Shown here piece by piece: positions 23,001-33,400 of a DNA stretch of 64,000 bases. Within the stretch, counting starts at the first letter, position 1. Each line of letters opens with the position of its first letter. Made by a program: the position numbers and the translations under genes. Under the pieces are notes generated by a model. That model made no database searches. It had not been told where the DNA came from and was given only the letters and a program-made list of their open reading frames with translations. The DNA comes from Pinguiococcus pyrenoidosus (lineage: Eukaryota; Sar; Pinguiophyceae; Pinguiochrysidales; Pinguiochrysidaceae), in assembly GCA_019677205.1 (NCBI GenBank), contig JAAMXY010000718.1:55709-119708 (forward strand), in the 5' to 3' direction.

Positions 23001-24569
23001 TTAAGAGGCGACGTCGCCATCTGGGTAGACCGCCTCGACCGAGCCCATTTCGACCCAGACGGATTTAAGCTGCGTCCAGTCATCAACGGCGGAGACACTG
23101 TTCTCCCTGCCAAACCCAGATTCCTTGCACCCCCCCCAGGGGAGCTCGGCCGGTGCCAAGTTATAGTTGTTTATCCATGTTGTCCCAGCCTCGAGCCGCG
23201 CCGCAACGCGGTGTGCCCGATTCAAGCTCTGGGTGAAGATCCCCGCGCTGAGGCCGAATCGGGTTGCGTTCGCTCTCTTGACCACCTCATCCTCGTCTCG
23301 AAAGTCGAGCACAGCCATCACGGGCCCGAAGATCTCTTCCCTCACCACAATGTTGTCATCCTTGCACCCGTCCAGGATGACGGGGGCAGCGTAGCTCCCT
23401 CCGCGAAGCGCAGGGTCGGCGGGCATGTAGGGTCGCGACGATCCGGCGAGCACTCGCCCCCCCTCTTCTTCCCCCTGCGCAACGTAGTCCAGGACGCGGT
23501 CGAGGTGCCTCCGACTGATGACCGCGCCCACATGCGTTGATGGATCCAGCGGATCCCCGATCTGCAGGAGCCGCGTTCTCAGCAAGAGCTTCTCCAGAAA
23601 CGCCTCCTTGATCCCATGCTGCACGAAAACGCGAGTGCCATTCGAGCATACTTGTCCGCACGAGTACCAATTCGCCATCATCGCTGCCCTGACGGCATTG
23701 TCGAGGTCCGCATCCTCAAAGACGATGAGGGGGGACTTTCCCCCCAGCTCCATCGTGACTCGCTTCAGGGTCTTCGCCGCATCCGCACAGATGGCCTTGC
23801 CCGTGGCAGCTTCCCCCGTGAAGCTGATCTTCGCGATGTCGGGATGGCCCGTCAGGAGTTGCCCCGTCTCCTTCGCTCCCAGGACGACGTTGAAGAGCCC
23901 TCGGGGCGCTCCCGCTTCCACCATGACCTGAGCGAGCTGCAAGGTCGTGAGGCAAGTGTCCTCGGCGGGCTTGTACACCAGCGCATTGCCACCGCAGAGC
24001 GCAGGCCCCAGCTTCCACGCGGCGCCCTGGAGCGGATAGTTCCAAGCACCGATTCCTGCGCAAACCCCCAGGGGCTCTCGCCGAGTGTACGCAAAGCTGC
24101 CGCCAACCGCAGCACCGTAGTCCACCTGCCGCCCAGCCATCGTCGGAAGCACCCCAGCGAAGAACTCCAGGCAGTCGCGGGCTGCCGTCACGTCGCTGGA
24201 CATCTCCACGATGGGCCGTCCAGTGTCCACGCATTCGAGCCGCTCCAACTGCGCGCGGCTGTCCTCCAGGAGATCCGCAGCATGGCGAAGCACCCGGGCG
24301 CGATCCAAAGGCTTCATGCGCAGCCATTCCTTCTGCGCCACCTTCGCCGAGGCCACGGCTGCATCCACCTCCGCGCGACCAGCGACCTCAAAGTCTCCGA
24401 GCTGCTCGCCGGTGGATGGCTGCACGATGGCGCCGGCTGCGCTGCCGGAGCTCGGCAGCGAGCTGCCGTCCACGAAGGATTGTACCACCAGGGCGCTCTG
24501 CCGCCGCCGGGCTCCGCCAGGATGGAGCCGCAGGCACCGGATGTGGCGCTGCAGGCACAAGTTGCGCAT
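23001..24569 (-). CDS. Betaine-aldehyde / 4-trimethylaminobutyraldehyde dehydrogenase (ALDH9 family)
   Basis: NAD-dependent aldehyde dehydrogenase, 522 aa from the ATG at 24569, single exon. It oxidises betaine aldehyde to the osmolyte glycine betaine and/or trimethylaminobutyraldehyde in carnitine synthesis; sequence alone does not separate the two. Visible are the Rossmann segments (AWNYPLQGAAWKLGPAL), the general-base Glu in ELGGKSPLIVFEDADLDN, the catalytic Cys in CGQVCSNGTRVFV, EEIFGPVMAVLDF, and the ALDH9-type ending WGGCKESGFGREN and SVWVEMG. The first ~35 residues are Arg-rich with no acidic residues (MRNLCLQRHIRCLRLHPGG), suggesting a mitochondrial presequence. Its start is followed by a 766-bp gap to the next gene. 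Confidence 0.93.
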   Translation of the reverse strand: MRNLCLQRHIRCLRLHPGGARRRQSALVVQSFVDGSSLPSSGSAAGAIVQPSTGEQLGDFEVAGRAEVDAAVASAKVAQKEWLRMKPLDRARVLRHAADLLEDSRAQLERLECVDTGRPIVEMSSDVTAARDCLEFFAGVLPTMAGRQVDYGAAVGGSFAYTRREPLGVCAGIGAWNYPLQGAAWKLGPALCGGNALVYKPAEDTCLTTLQLAQVMVEAGAPRGLFNVVLGAKETGQLLTGHPDIAKISFTGEAATGKAICADAAKTLKRVTMELGGKSPLIVFEDADLDNAVRAAMMANWYSCGQVCSNGTRVFVQHGIKEAFLEKLLLRTRLLQIGDPLDPSTHVGAVISRRHLDRVLDYVAQGEEEGGRVLAGSSRPYMPADPALRGGSYAAPVILDGCKDDNIVVREEIFGPVMAVLDFRDEDEVVKRANATRFGLSAGIFTQSLNRAHRVAARLEAGTTWINNYNLAPAELPWGGCKESGFGRENSVSAVDDWTQLKSVWVEMGSVEAVYPDGDVAS

Positions 24570-25335
24570 AGAACACAAGCAGCAAGACCGAGCGGGTCTT
24601 ACGATGTCACAAGATCCGTGGCGTCGACACCCGCGCTTCCTTCGATCAGCTGATGAGCGCGGTAAAGTTCAATCAGCTGATCGAGTAGGACTAATGGAGA
24701 TGGAGTCGAATCGCTGGACACTGTGACAACGGAGTCGTGTGAGCGCCGACGCAAAATGGCTTGGCATGACCCCGCTGCTCGTCGGCTAGCATCGTTTCCG
24801 TGATTGTTTTCGTGTTTTGAGAGGTAGCTTCTAGAAGGACCAACGGAGTCGTCAGTTCCCAGCTTGGCCCTTCGCCAAAGATCGACCGGCGAATGCAGAT
24901 CAGCAGCATCCAAGGAGGTAGGCATGTGCGCTACCAAGTAGCTTCCAGAAGCGAAGGATGATTCTTTTGCCGCAACACTCTATACACCATGTGTTCGTAT
25001 CCAAATCACGTGTCCTTCACCATATCTTCGTCACCAGAAATCATTTGAGTAGTCACTCGCGTCAGAATGATAAGACATCCTTATCTTGCCCTTCTTAAAA
25101 TCATACTCACTTGCATGGCATGGCGAAGAAGGAAGAGGCCGACGGCGCGCACCAAGGACAAGCGGATGCACGCACATGCCTACTGCCGAACTACAGAACG
25201 TCGACGAGAGCATCAGCTCCTCTGCCGGTGCAGCCGCCGTTCGTGCAGACCACTGGGAACACTGCCAAGCCTGCGGACCGGGCGCTACTCTCGTATATCT
25301 TAAAGTTGGACCACTCTCTGTGAGCGATCTGCTTT
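24570..25335. other. Intergenic, 766 bp, no confident gene
   Basis: 5' flank of the ALDH gene and 3' flank of the small Cys/His protein gene. Short open frames exist on both strands but none has recognisable sequence or codon pattern. Confidence 0.5.
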
Positions 25336-25800
25336 TCAGTGATTCACGCTGGTAAGGTCCACAACCTTCGCATTCTTTCGCAGCGCAATGTCCCCTTTCT
25401 TCGAACAGTGATTGTGCTCTGCGCAGAAGCTCACTAGTTTCCAATTATTCGATCTCCTTTTATCTGATAAGCGGACGTGAGCTGTGGCACTAGCTTTCTT
25501 GCAGCAGCCGAGTGCTTGACAGCTCGAAGACTTGCAGCCCCCGGCTTCGTGGTACTTCGCCCGAAGACTCGGTACCCGATACCTCTCGCTGGAAGTACCG
25601 CCAACATTCTGCACCACGGTGTGCTTGTTGTGGTTTGGCTTTGCGCTTTGAGCTTTCTTTAACACTGCCGCTTTCTTCCTCGAGCCGGCGCGGATCACTC
25701 GCGGTTTCGCCGGTGCCGCGCGAGGCTTGCTGGAGGCACGAGCTGCAGGTTTGGCCGGTCTCGAAGCTCTGCTTGGTGCACGGCCCTTCGCGCGTCCCAT
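25336..25800 (-). CDS. Small basic protein with a Cys/His (zinc-finger-like) domain, unassigned
   Basis: 154 aa from a true ATG at 25800, single exon. I do not recognise it as a named protein. Residues 1-55 are Lys/Arg/Ala/Pro-rich, histone-H1-like, with repeated KPA, RPA and KPR motifs, so DNA/RNA binding or a nuclear signal is plausible. Residues ~88-135 form a compact candidate zinc site: CQALGC (C-x4-C), then ATAHVRL, then WKLVSFCAEHNH (C-x2-H), spaced like a treble-clef or HNH-type fold. I have the impression that similar C..GC..ATAHV...W.L..C..HN sequences occur as short uncharacterised proteins in microbes and viruses, but this is recollection, not a search. It sits next to an AT-rich island unlike the rest of the window. 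Real gene likely; function unknown. Confidence 0.6.
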   Translation of the reverse strand: MGRAKGRAPSRASRPAKPAARASSKPRAAPAKPRVIRAGSRKKAAVLKKAQSAKPNHNKHTVVQNVGGTSSERYRVPSLRAKYHEAGGCKSSSCQALGCCKKASATAHVRLSDKRRSNNWKLVSFCAEHNHCSKKGDIALRKNAKVVDLTSVNH

Positions 25801-26770
25801 TGCTCAAACCCTTTATTGAATGCTTATGAAGCGAAAATCACGACTCGTTCCGGCGGAAACGGGACAAAGAAGGAGAAGTGTAAGAAGACCGGCGTCGTTC
25901 GTGGTCTGAGTCGCATCCGACGGGCGTTGGGCTGCTGCGCACACAGGTGAGCGCATTACAATTTGTAAATTGAAAATTGATAATACTGTCGAGAGTTTAA
26001 AATTATTTTTGAATATTAGTATTGTATTTATATCGTTTTGAAATTGATTTGAAAATGCATATTTAAACTTAAAATATAAAGATATTTGAACGTAGTGCAC
26101 AAAAAACCGAGCGCTTCCGAATCCAAACTATGGGCCCGAAAAGCGCCAAAGAAAAACAGCAAGGCTTTTCATAGCCTGTATAAAAAAGGAAAAAGAAAAT
26201 ATTTTCTTATGGAATGTAACATGATAATATCATTTTAAACTTAGTGAAATTCGAAAAGGTCCCATCTGCTGGGCTGCGCAAGCGGCGCGCGCTGGCCGAA
26301 CCGAGGTCTCCTCTGTCGTTGGAGCGAAGTTGTGATTGCTCTCGACGTCTTGGACTGCCTAGGAAATCACACCGCTGCTGAGTCACGTATTCCCCTTCAA
26401 GGTCGCTTATGTAGCTTTGTTATATACGGCTTTTCTTTTTCCTGATACACAACCACTCGTGTTCGTGATCTTGGACAGAAAGGGCCATTGTTACCGCACC
26501 CTACGGGGACTGAATTGAAACGGTTCCTTCAGAACTCCGCAGAACATCTGGAGTGCCGCGATCGGAATCGGATCGGCAAATTATTCTTCGAGTATCTTGA
26601 GAATCAGATCCAATGAAAAGCGGCGAAGTCTTCCCCGCAACGAATGAGCGTTGCACAGGTCGTACGATTTCTCCAATGAACGCACACGCGAGACAGAATG
26701 GGCGGAGACCCTGAACCCGGATTTTCTGCCACGCACGCGTTGCTCTGCGCGCGGCCCCCAGGCAGGAAGG
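25801..26770. other. Intergenic with AT-rich island (about 25960-26255)
   Basis: The 970 bp between divergent genes change abruptly in composition. From about 25960 to 26255 the DNA is mostly A/T, with runs such as TTTAAAATTATTTTTG, against a GC-rich background. No intact gene, terminal repeat or transposase is visible. The remainder is GC-rich and carries the amine-oxidase 5' flank. Confidence 0.7.
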
Positions 26771-28147
26771 ATGAGTGCCTCGACTCCCATGTTCGATGTG
26801 ATCGTTGTCGGCGGCGGGCCCGCGGGTCTAAGAGCGATGGATCGGCTCCTGCAGGCCGGCTGCAGCGTGCGGCTGCTGGAGGCTCGCGACCGGGTCGGCG
26901 GCCGGGTCTGCAGCGAAGCCACCGCCGCGGATCCCGACAGCTACGTGGACCTCGGCGCCCAGTGGCTGGCGGAAACTGGCCAAGACGCTCTTGCAGAGCT
27001 CGCCGAGAGATTCCAGTACGAGACGACGAAAACGTTCAAGAGCGGGAACGACGTCGTTTGGACGGCTTCTGGTGACAAGCAAGTCGTGGACGACGCTAAC
27101 GGTGCCCTGTCTTTCTGGACGAAGCTGGACATGCTGTACATCATCATGCGCTTCCCGCAGTTTGCGGATATGGACCGTCCCCTTCGAGGAAACGAGGCCT
27201 TCGAGGACATGAGCGTCTCGGACTTCGTAGACCAGGTCGGATGGACGCAGAGCGGCAAAGCTTTGGCACTCGATACCATGCAGGGCGCCTTCTGCGCGGA
27301 CACGAACACCGTCGGCGTGTTCTCGGCTGCCTACTCAAGCAGATCCCTTGGCTCCATGGCAGCCTTCTCGGGCGCGGATTGCTACTACTTCCAAGCTGGC
27401 CTGGGGAATCTGCTCAAAGACTACGCGGGCACCTTCGCGGAGCACATCCAGTTGAGCACGGAAGTGAAGACCATCGATCATTCGTCCTCTCCAGTGGTGA
27501 TTACCACCGTGTCTGGCGAAGTCTTCACGGCGAAGCAAGTGGTGATGGCGTTTCCGCCTCAGCTGCTCAATCGTGTCGAGTTTACGCCGCCGCTAGCGAA
27601 CGAGCTGCAGCGTTCCATCGACGCTCAAGTTCTTGGGCAGGTCGTGAAGCTCATCGCGGAGTACGAAACACCTTGGTGGCGGGAGAAGGGCTTCAGTGGA
27701 AGCGTCCGCAGCCCGAACAAGTTCGTGCACGAAGTCGCCGACGTGAGTAGTGGGACTGCCGGGGTGCTGGCAGCCTTCATCACGGGCCCCGCCGCTCCGG
27801 CCGCGGCCGCTCTCCCTGTCGAGGAGCTGCAGCGACAATTCGAGGAGTTCGTTCACGAAACCTTTGGCAGCGATGGTGAGCCGCTCAAGAAGCTGCACTT
27901 CCACAACTGGATTGGAGACCAGCACACGTTGGGTGCCTACGCCTCCTGGCCAGGCGTTGGAATCTGGAAGCTGCACCCGAACGGGTACTTCCACACTGAA
28001 GGCCCCGTGCACTTTGCGGGGACTGAGTATGCGAAGAAGTGGATGGGATACATCGAAGGAGCCTTGCAATCTGGCGGGGAAGTTGCAGAGAGAATTCAGA
28101 AGATTTTTGAAGCGACCGCTGCCCAGGAGCCAAAACAAGTGGTGTGA
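26771..28147 (+). CDS. Flavin-containing amine oxidase (MAO-like)
   Basis: FAD-dependent oxidoreductase of the amine-oxidase superfamily, 458 aa from the ATG at 26771; the open frame extends 40 codons upstream but without an ATG. The N-terminal FAD site is FDVIVVGGGPAGL, followed by LLEARDRVGGRV (Rossmann GxGxxG and the GG-R motif). The C-terminal FAD motif is HFAGTEYAKKWMGYIEGALQ, closely MAO-like. The MAO segment holding the flavin-linking cysteine (GCYTxYFPPG in animal MAOs) reads GAYASWPGVG here, so FAD is predicted to be bound non-covalently. There is no C-terminal membrane anchor and no signal peptide, so a soluble enzyme is likely. The substrate could be a primary amine, polyamine or amino acid; sequence does not decide. 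Confidence 0.9.
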   Translation: MSASTPMFDVIVVGGGPAGLRAMDRLLQAGCSVRLLEARDRVGGRVCSEATAADPDSYVDLGAQWLAETGQDALAELAERFQYETTKTFKSGNDVVWTASGDKQVVDDANGALSFWTKLDMLYIIMRFPQFADMDRPLRGNEAFEDMSVSDFVDQVGWTQSGKALALDTMQGAFCADTNTVGVFSAAYSSRSLGSMAAFSGADCYYFQAGLGNLLKDYAGTFAEHIQLSTEVKTIDHSSSPVVITTVSGEVFTAKQVVMAFPPQLLNRVEFTPPLANELQRSIDAQVLGQVVKLIAEYETPWWREKGFSGSVRSPNKFVHEVADVSSGTAGVLAAFITGPAAPAAAALPVEELQRQFEEFVHETFGSDGEPLKKLHFHNWIGDQHTLGAYASWPGVGIWKLHPNGYFHTEGPVHFAGTEYAKKWMGYIEGALQSGGEVAERIQKIFEATAAQEPKQVV

Positions 28148-28572
28148 GCGACGTTGGACTTTTGTGGAAGTCATCACTACGGTGAACCTGCTACTTCCCA
28201 AGCCCAATGAGGGTTTCCGATTCGGGTTTTTGTTTTTTTTATCAAGTTTCAAGTTGATTCGTTTTTCTAGGTCCCTCCTCCACACTATCGTCGTGGGACA
28301 GTATCAGACCCTAAGCTTCTTCGATTTTCGATTGGCTTCGCTTTGCTTGGATTGCTCTCCTACTTGCCGCAAGCGCCTCTTTCCACGCTCACGGGGTTCT
28401 CTCGCTAGATACATCTCTGATAAGTCTATGATCTATTCGTCGTTTGGGTCGTCACTGATCCTCAGGCTCGTCGCCGCACCAATCTCCCCTTCTGACGACG
28501 TCGATCAGGTGAAGAGGTTCGTTGGAAACCACGCCTGTCGCTGAGGCCTGGCAAAGGGGATGCCCATTAGCA
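28148..28572. other. Convergent 3' intergenic
   Basis: 425 bp between the amine-oxidase stop and the end of the GDPD-like gene. A T-rich stretch near 28230 (GTTTTTGTTTTTTTTATC) is the only notable feature; no gene recognised. Confidence 0.5.
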
Positions 28573-29758
28573 TCACAGACTGACGTTGCCACAAGCACGT
28601 AGCACTACCTTCACGGCCAGGTTCAGCATCTCGGCGTCGTCAACAACCCACACCACGATGTCTTGGTCTGGAAGCACTGCGTGCCTTCGCTTCACGCCAT
28701 CCGGTGTATGTACAAGCTTAACGGACGGCCATATTACGCCGCTAAGGGCTTGGGGCAGCATCTCTGGTCTCAAGGGACCGTCACGATCCTGTAGAGAGCG
28801 GACATGCTCAGCGAGGGACAGAGACCCGTAGTTCCCACATCCACAGGTGCGTACCCTGAGCGGGAAGTACTTGAGGCAGTGCTCGCTGATGGCATCCAGC
28901 AGTTGCATCCGCTCGTCGTTCTCGGCAAAATGATGATCAAAAAGGTGTACGCCGCAGTGGTCGGTCGAAAGCTCCAAAGTTGCCGCCTGTCTCTTGAACT
29001 CGGCCATCATCCACTCAGGCTCCTCAAAAAGCCGGACGTCCTAGGTAGAATAGTGCCACGTGAGAGTTTTCGCTTCGAGCGTCTCCGCGCGTTTGTTAGG
29101 ATTCCCCGAGTATGCATCGTACCTCATCGCCCTCCCAGCGAGATTTCAGCTCGAACGCCACATCCCAGTCACGCTTGCATCTCTCAACCTTGCACGTTGC
29201 CTCGTCCCGCGAACAGGCCTTCTTGCAGGAGGAGTACCCCGACAGTTCGTCAAGCATTGAAACAAAGGCAGCCATGGGAATGAAGGCGCAAGCAGAATAC
29301 TCCGTGCTCCCTTCACCGAGGAATCTTGCAGCAGCTTCCAGGGGGTGGGACAAGACCAGCGAACGCTTTTCTCCCTCGACCACCCGGAGAACATCCACGT
29401 CAAAGCTGCGTACTCCGGCGTTGAGCAGGGCCCGCAGGGTATCTCTGCAATTCAGCCCAAAGTCATGAGCTCTCCCCGCCTTCGCCCGATGCGACCAGAC
29501 CTGAGAAGAGGTGCAGAGGCTGTTGAGCACACCTGGAATTGCGGGGGCTTTTCGCCAAGCATCTGTTCTCCCCTTGTGCACCTTCATGCCCGGTGGCAAG
29601 CGACAGCGCGGTGCCCGTTGGACGGTAGAGACTGACATAGACCCTTCCCGCTCCATTCGCTTCAAGCGAAAGGCACTGCGATGGAAGAGAACGACAAAAG
29701 CGGCCGTGATACAGCACGCAGCAGCGATCTGCAATGGAAAACGCCGCATGCGCTTCAT
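28573..29758 (-). CDS. Membrane-anchored GDPD/PLC-like TIM-barrel protein (divergent)
   Basis: Exons 29758-29123 and 29040-28573 join in phase 0 (82-bp intron), 367 aa. Starting at MKRMRRFPLQIAAACCITAA, a basic cap precedes one hydrophobic helix, a type II signal anchor. The following domain shows the order of landmarks of glycerophosphodiester phosphodiesterases. AHDFGLNCRDTLRALLNAGV stands where GDPDs have an H-R-G followed by N-T-L. SFDVDVLR replaces the E-x-D metal pair. SLVLSHP holds the second catalytic His, FELKSRW replaces the E-x-K strand, and VVWVVDDAEMLNL matches the late W-x-V-N-D strand. The two histidines survive, but the canonical HRG and ELD residues are altered, so activity is uncertain. 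FAM151/menorin-like or PI-PLC-X-like proteins are alternatives. Confidence 0.5.
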
Positions 29759-30472
29759 GCTGGCAAGTATTTCCACGCTGTCCTTCTTGCCCTCGGCACC
29801 CCAGCGAAACGTGGGCTAGCGCTGCCCTTGCGGAGCTTCAGATTCGGCCTCTGCAGCCTCCCAGAGTCCAAAGAGGACGGATGCAAACGGAGCCGAGGGG
29901 AAATTCGGCTGCTTTTGGGCGCCAAAAGTGCCCAAACTCACACGGCGTGCCCTCCGGATCCACGGCTTCTAGCGTCTGGCGCCATGTGGAGAGACCAGAA
30001 CCTTGCGAAAGAAGCGCCGCATGGGGTTCTCAGGCCACAACCGGATCTCAACCGATTCTTCGCTGGTATTCGGCTGTAGGATGCATGGTCAAAAGGACAT
30101 CTTTTCGCGGGATTTCACGTATTCGGAAGATGGGACGAAGCAGTTCATCTTCTTGCTCGGGAAAGATGAAAGATGTGCTGAGGCGCAGAGCGATTCTGTC
30201 CGATCTTGTCCGAGCCTGGAAGCGTCTTTCTCATGAATGGAGGGTCGAAGGGGACTGGACTGTCGATCGGTTTGCCAAAAGAGCGCGAGAATGAATTGCG
30301 AAGGAGTCGTCAAACGCGAAGGAGTCGTCAAACGCGAAGGCTGCGAAGCGCAAGGCTCACAACAAACGAGGTTCTGAGAAACTTCTCAAGAGACGCGGAG
30401 AACACTTGTCCACCCCACGCAGCCACGTACCCGCTAACTATTGGTCGCCTACGAGCTCCCGCAAGTGGGTCC
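29759..30472. other. Intergenic, 714 bp, with short direct repeat
   Basis: 5' flank of the GDPD-like gene and 3' flank of alpha-COP. Two tandem 18-bp copies starting CGAAGGAGTCG lie at 30299-30334. No gene recognised. Confidence 0.55.
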
Positions 30473-33400
30473 CTAGCGCATGACGACGTACCGGAGCAGA
30501 CCCACTGTCTTGACCCCGACCTTCGAAATGCCGCAGGTGCTGCAGCGCTTTCCGACTCTATCGGGGGCGTACTTCGATTTACAGTACGGGCAAATTGCCA
30601 CCTCCACTCCGCGATACAGTGGTACGAGGTTGTCGCAGTCGATGTCGAAGGGATTGCGCTCGTCGTAGTTCAGCTCTGCCTCGTTCCGCGCGACCTCATT
30701 GCTCTTCTTAAGAATCTTCATGGCGGTGCTTCGCAGCGACGCGTTCCTCTCCGAGCTGATGTCGGGAAGCTCGAGCAATCGTTGGGCGAAGCTTGTGGCG
30801 GCAATGTAGCAATGGCTCTTCTTAAAGGCCATGAGCATCGCCTGCCGGAGTGCGAGCAGCAGATGCGCCGGCTGGAGATTGCAGTGCGTGAAGTACGCTG
30901 CCAGCTCGGTTTTCCGCACCACATCGTCCGTCGCGTCCATCGCCTCCTTCAACCGCACTCCCGTGATGTACTCTCTGCAGACGTCGACCATCTCCGAGAG
31001 CTCGTCCGACTCCTGCCGCGACTTGGGCACCACGAGGGGAATGCTCGCCAGGATGCTCATGAACGAGGCCTTCGACTCCGCGAACTGAGCCATGAGGAAG
31101 CTTCGGTACGCCCCCTTGAGCTCTTCCTTCAGGTGCTCCGCCTTCAGCGGCGTGAGGGGCAGCACCGTGTCACCCTTGCTCCTCTGCAGCGGAATGGAGA
31201 GGGACGGCGTGAGAGGCAGACCCGGCAGAGAAGCGCTGGCGCCCAGGAACGCGCCGAAGATGTGCTCCTTCATGCCGGAGAAGTCGCACGCGGCGATCTG
31301 TCGGTTGAGCAGGTTCATTGCGCTCTCCACCGCACCGGCAGCAGCGTGGTCTGCGCTGTACGACGAATTGCTGACGTACGCACTCTGCGGCGAGACTCCC
31401 GCGGTCGGCAGGTTGAAGGCGGAGCTGCCGCCACCGGCGGCAGCTCCGCCGCCGACGTCCATGTCGTCGTCGTCGTCCCCCAGGTCGAGGTCGTCCAGCG
31501 CTCCCCACGCGTCAGGACTCGCGTTGGCGTCCGCGTCGACCTTCTTCGGGCCGTCCAGCTCAAGGTCATCGTCTCCGTCCAGCATGTCGTCGCCCCACCC
31601 GGCGCCCGCATCTTCGAAGTCCTCCTCTCCGTCCGCCGCATCGGCGGCGTACATCTGCGGATTCTCGAGCACCGTTTTCTGCACCGTCAACAGAGGCCAG
31701 TTCTCGGCGCGGATGATGGGCGTGGGCGGCTGCATCAGGCAGCTGTCCGTCGGGACATCCGGCGGCGTCAAGTTCGCCCTCTCGAGGGCGAGCTTCAGCC
31801 GCTCCGCGTCCTCGTCAAGCCCATGGACCGCCGCGGTTAGGTACGCCAGGCTGAGCTGCTGCGTCTCCTCCAGCACGCGGACCCGCTCCTCCGCGTCGCC
31901 CAGGAACAGCGCATTCTGGAATCGCGACATGTTGTCGCCCCGCAGCTCTGCGATCTTGCACATCTTCCGCAGCTTGTCGAGGTTTCCGGTCACGAGGTAC
32001 AGGAAGCTCAGCCTCTCGAAGTCCTTGGTCCGCTGGTACGCCATTTCCACGACTTGATGATTTCCCTGTCGCAGCGCCTCCTGGCCGAGCTCATGCCAGC
32101 TCTGGTCGTCCCCGAGCTCATGCGCGACGTTCATCGCCACCTCGATGTTCCCGCACTCCAGGGCGAGACGGAAGCGCAGCTTGTCATCCTCGACAAAGTG
32201 CAGCGCCACTTCTGGAAAGCCCTTCTTCTGCAGGTACGAGATGATGGCCTTGCCGCAGAGGTTTGCGCTCCGCACCATCTGCATGACGTCTCCGTACCGC
32301 TTCTCTTCCAGCGCAAGCTTGAACTTGGCCTCCGTCGTGTCAATCTGCAGCGCCCTCGCGCGGCATTCGCGGTCCACGCAGAAGAGCTGGTCGCCGTGGA
32401 CCTTGGTCACGTACATCGGCGCGTCCAGCGAGCGAATGATCCCGCTGTCCCCGTTGGGGAGGGCATACTTGATGAGGTTCGTCGTGGTGTAGATGAAGAC
32501 CTTCTGGCGCGAATCCCAGGCTCCGGACTTGACGCGCACGGTCTCGGTGACCGTCGCCTGCTGCTCGAGGTCCCGGTTGCAGAGGACCACGGAGTGCTTC
32601 GACAGCAGTGCCACCTGCGTGCAGTCCTTGTTCCACACGACGTACTTGATGCGGGGCACCTGCAGCTCGCCGAGCACGCGGCGGGATGCCTGCTCGAACA
32701 GCGTGACGCGATCCTCGGACCGCACCAGGACGCGCCCGCTGACTCCTCCGAAGAAGAGGAAATCCGCGGATGCCTGCGGCGGCGCGAGGCGCTTCACTTC
32801 CTCGTTCTGGAGATTCTTCACAATGATCTGCCGGCTCTTGTCCAAAACGGCGAAGCGATTCCGCGCCAAGAACACGGCGCTCAAGGCGCTCCCGCGTCGC
32901 GTGTCGCTCTGCTCCGTGCCCTGGCCGCCAAAGGAGTCTCCGTTGGGATACGTCAGCAGGTCGTAGGTGCCGCCCTCCTGATCGGAGAGCACCAGCACGT
33001 TGGATTCCGCCGGATTGAAGTGGTTGTACAGAAGAGTCCTCGGACTATTCCCAATGCCAGGGGTCTGCGAGCTGCCCGCTCGCCAGAGCGAGACAATGGC
33101 CGCGTCGCGGCTGGTGCCAAAGTCATGCTGGCGCAGGTAGCGGTCCTTCACATAGGTCATGCGGCCCCCGTGGACGTCGTAGGCCGGCCGTTCCCGCTCC
33201 AGTTTGAAGACGATCATTCCGGAGTCATGGCCGGCTGCCAGAAGGTTCTGCGTCGGGTGGGCGCTAAGGATCCAGAAGCGGTCCTTCTCGCGTCGGAACG
33301 TCTGGACGCCGAGGCGCTTGCTGATGTCCCAGACCCGGATGGATCGGTCCTCCGAGTTCGACAGGATGAGCTCGTGCTTCGGATGGAAGATGACGCACGA

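Noticed and set aside
22058-23113. 351-codon minus-strand open frame with Pro/Thr/Ala runs
   Set aside because: Antisense to the CCDC124 coiled coil and its RGG box; the low-complexity runs are the complement of GGR repeats.
24570-25335. Search for tRNA-like clover-leaf or B-box sequence
   Set aside because: No GTTCGANTCC-type box with matching A-box and acceptor stem found here or in the other intergenic regions.
26651-26770. N-terminal extension of the amine oxidase
   Set aside because: No ATG in the upstream 40 codons; the FAD motif sits at the usual distance from the ATG at 26771.
30206-31840. 544-codon plus-strand open frame
   Set aside because: Overlaps the alpha-COP C-terminus antisense and starts in repetitive intergenic DNA.
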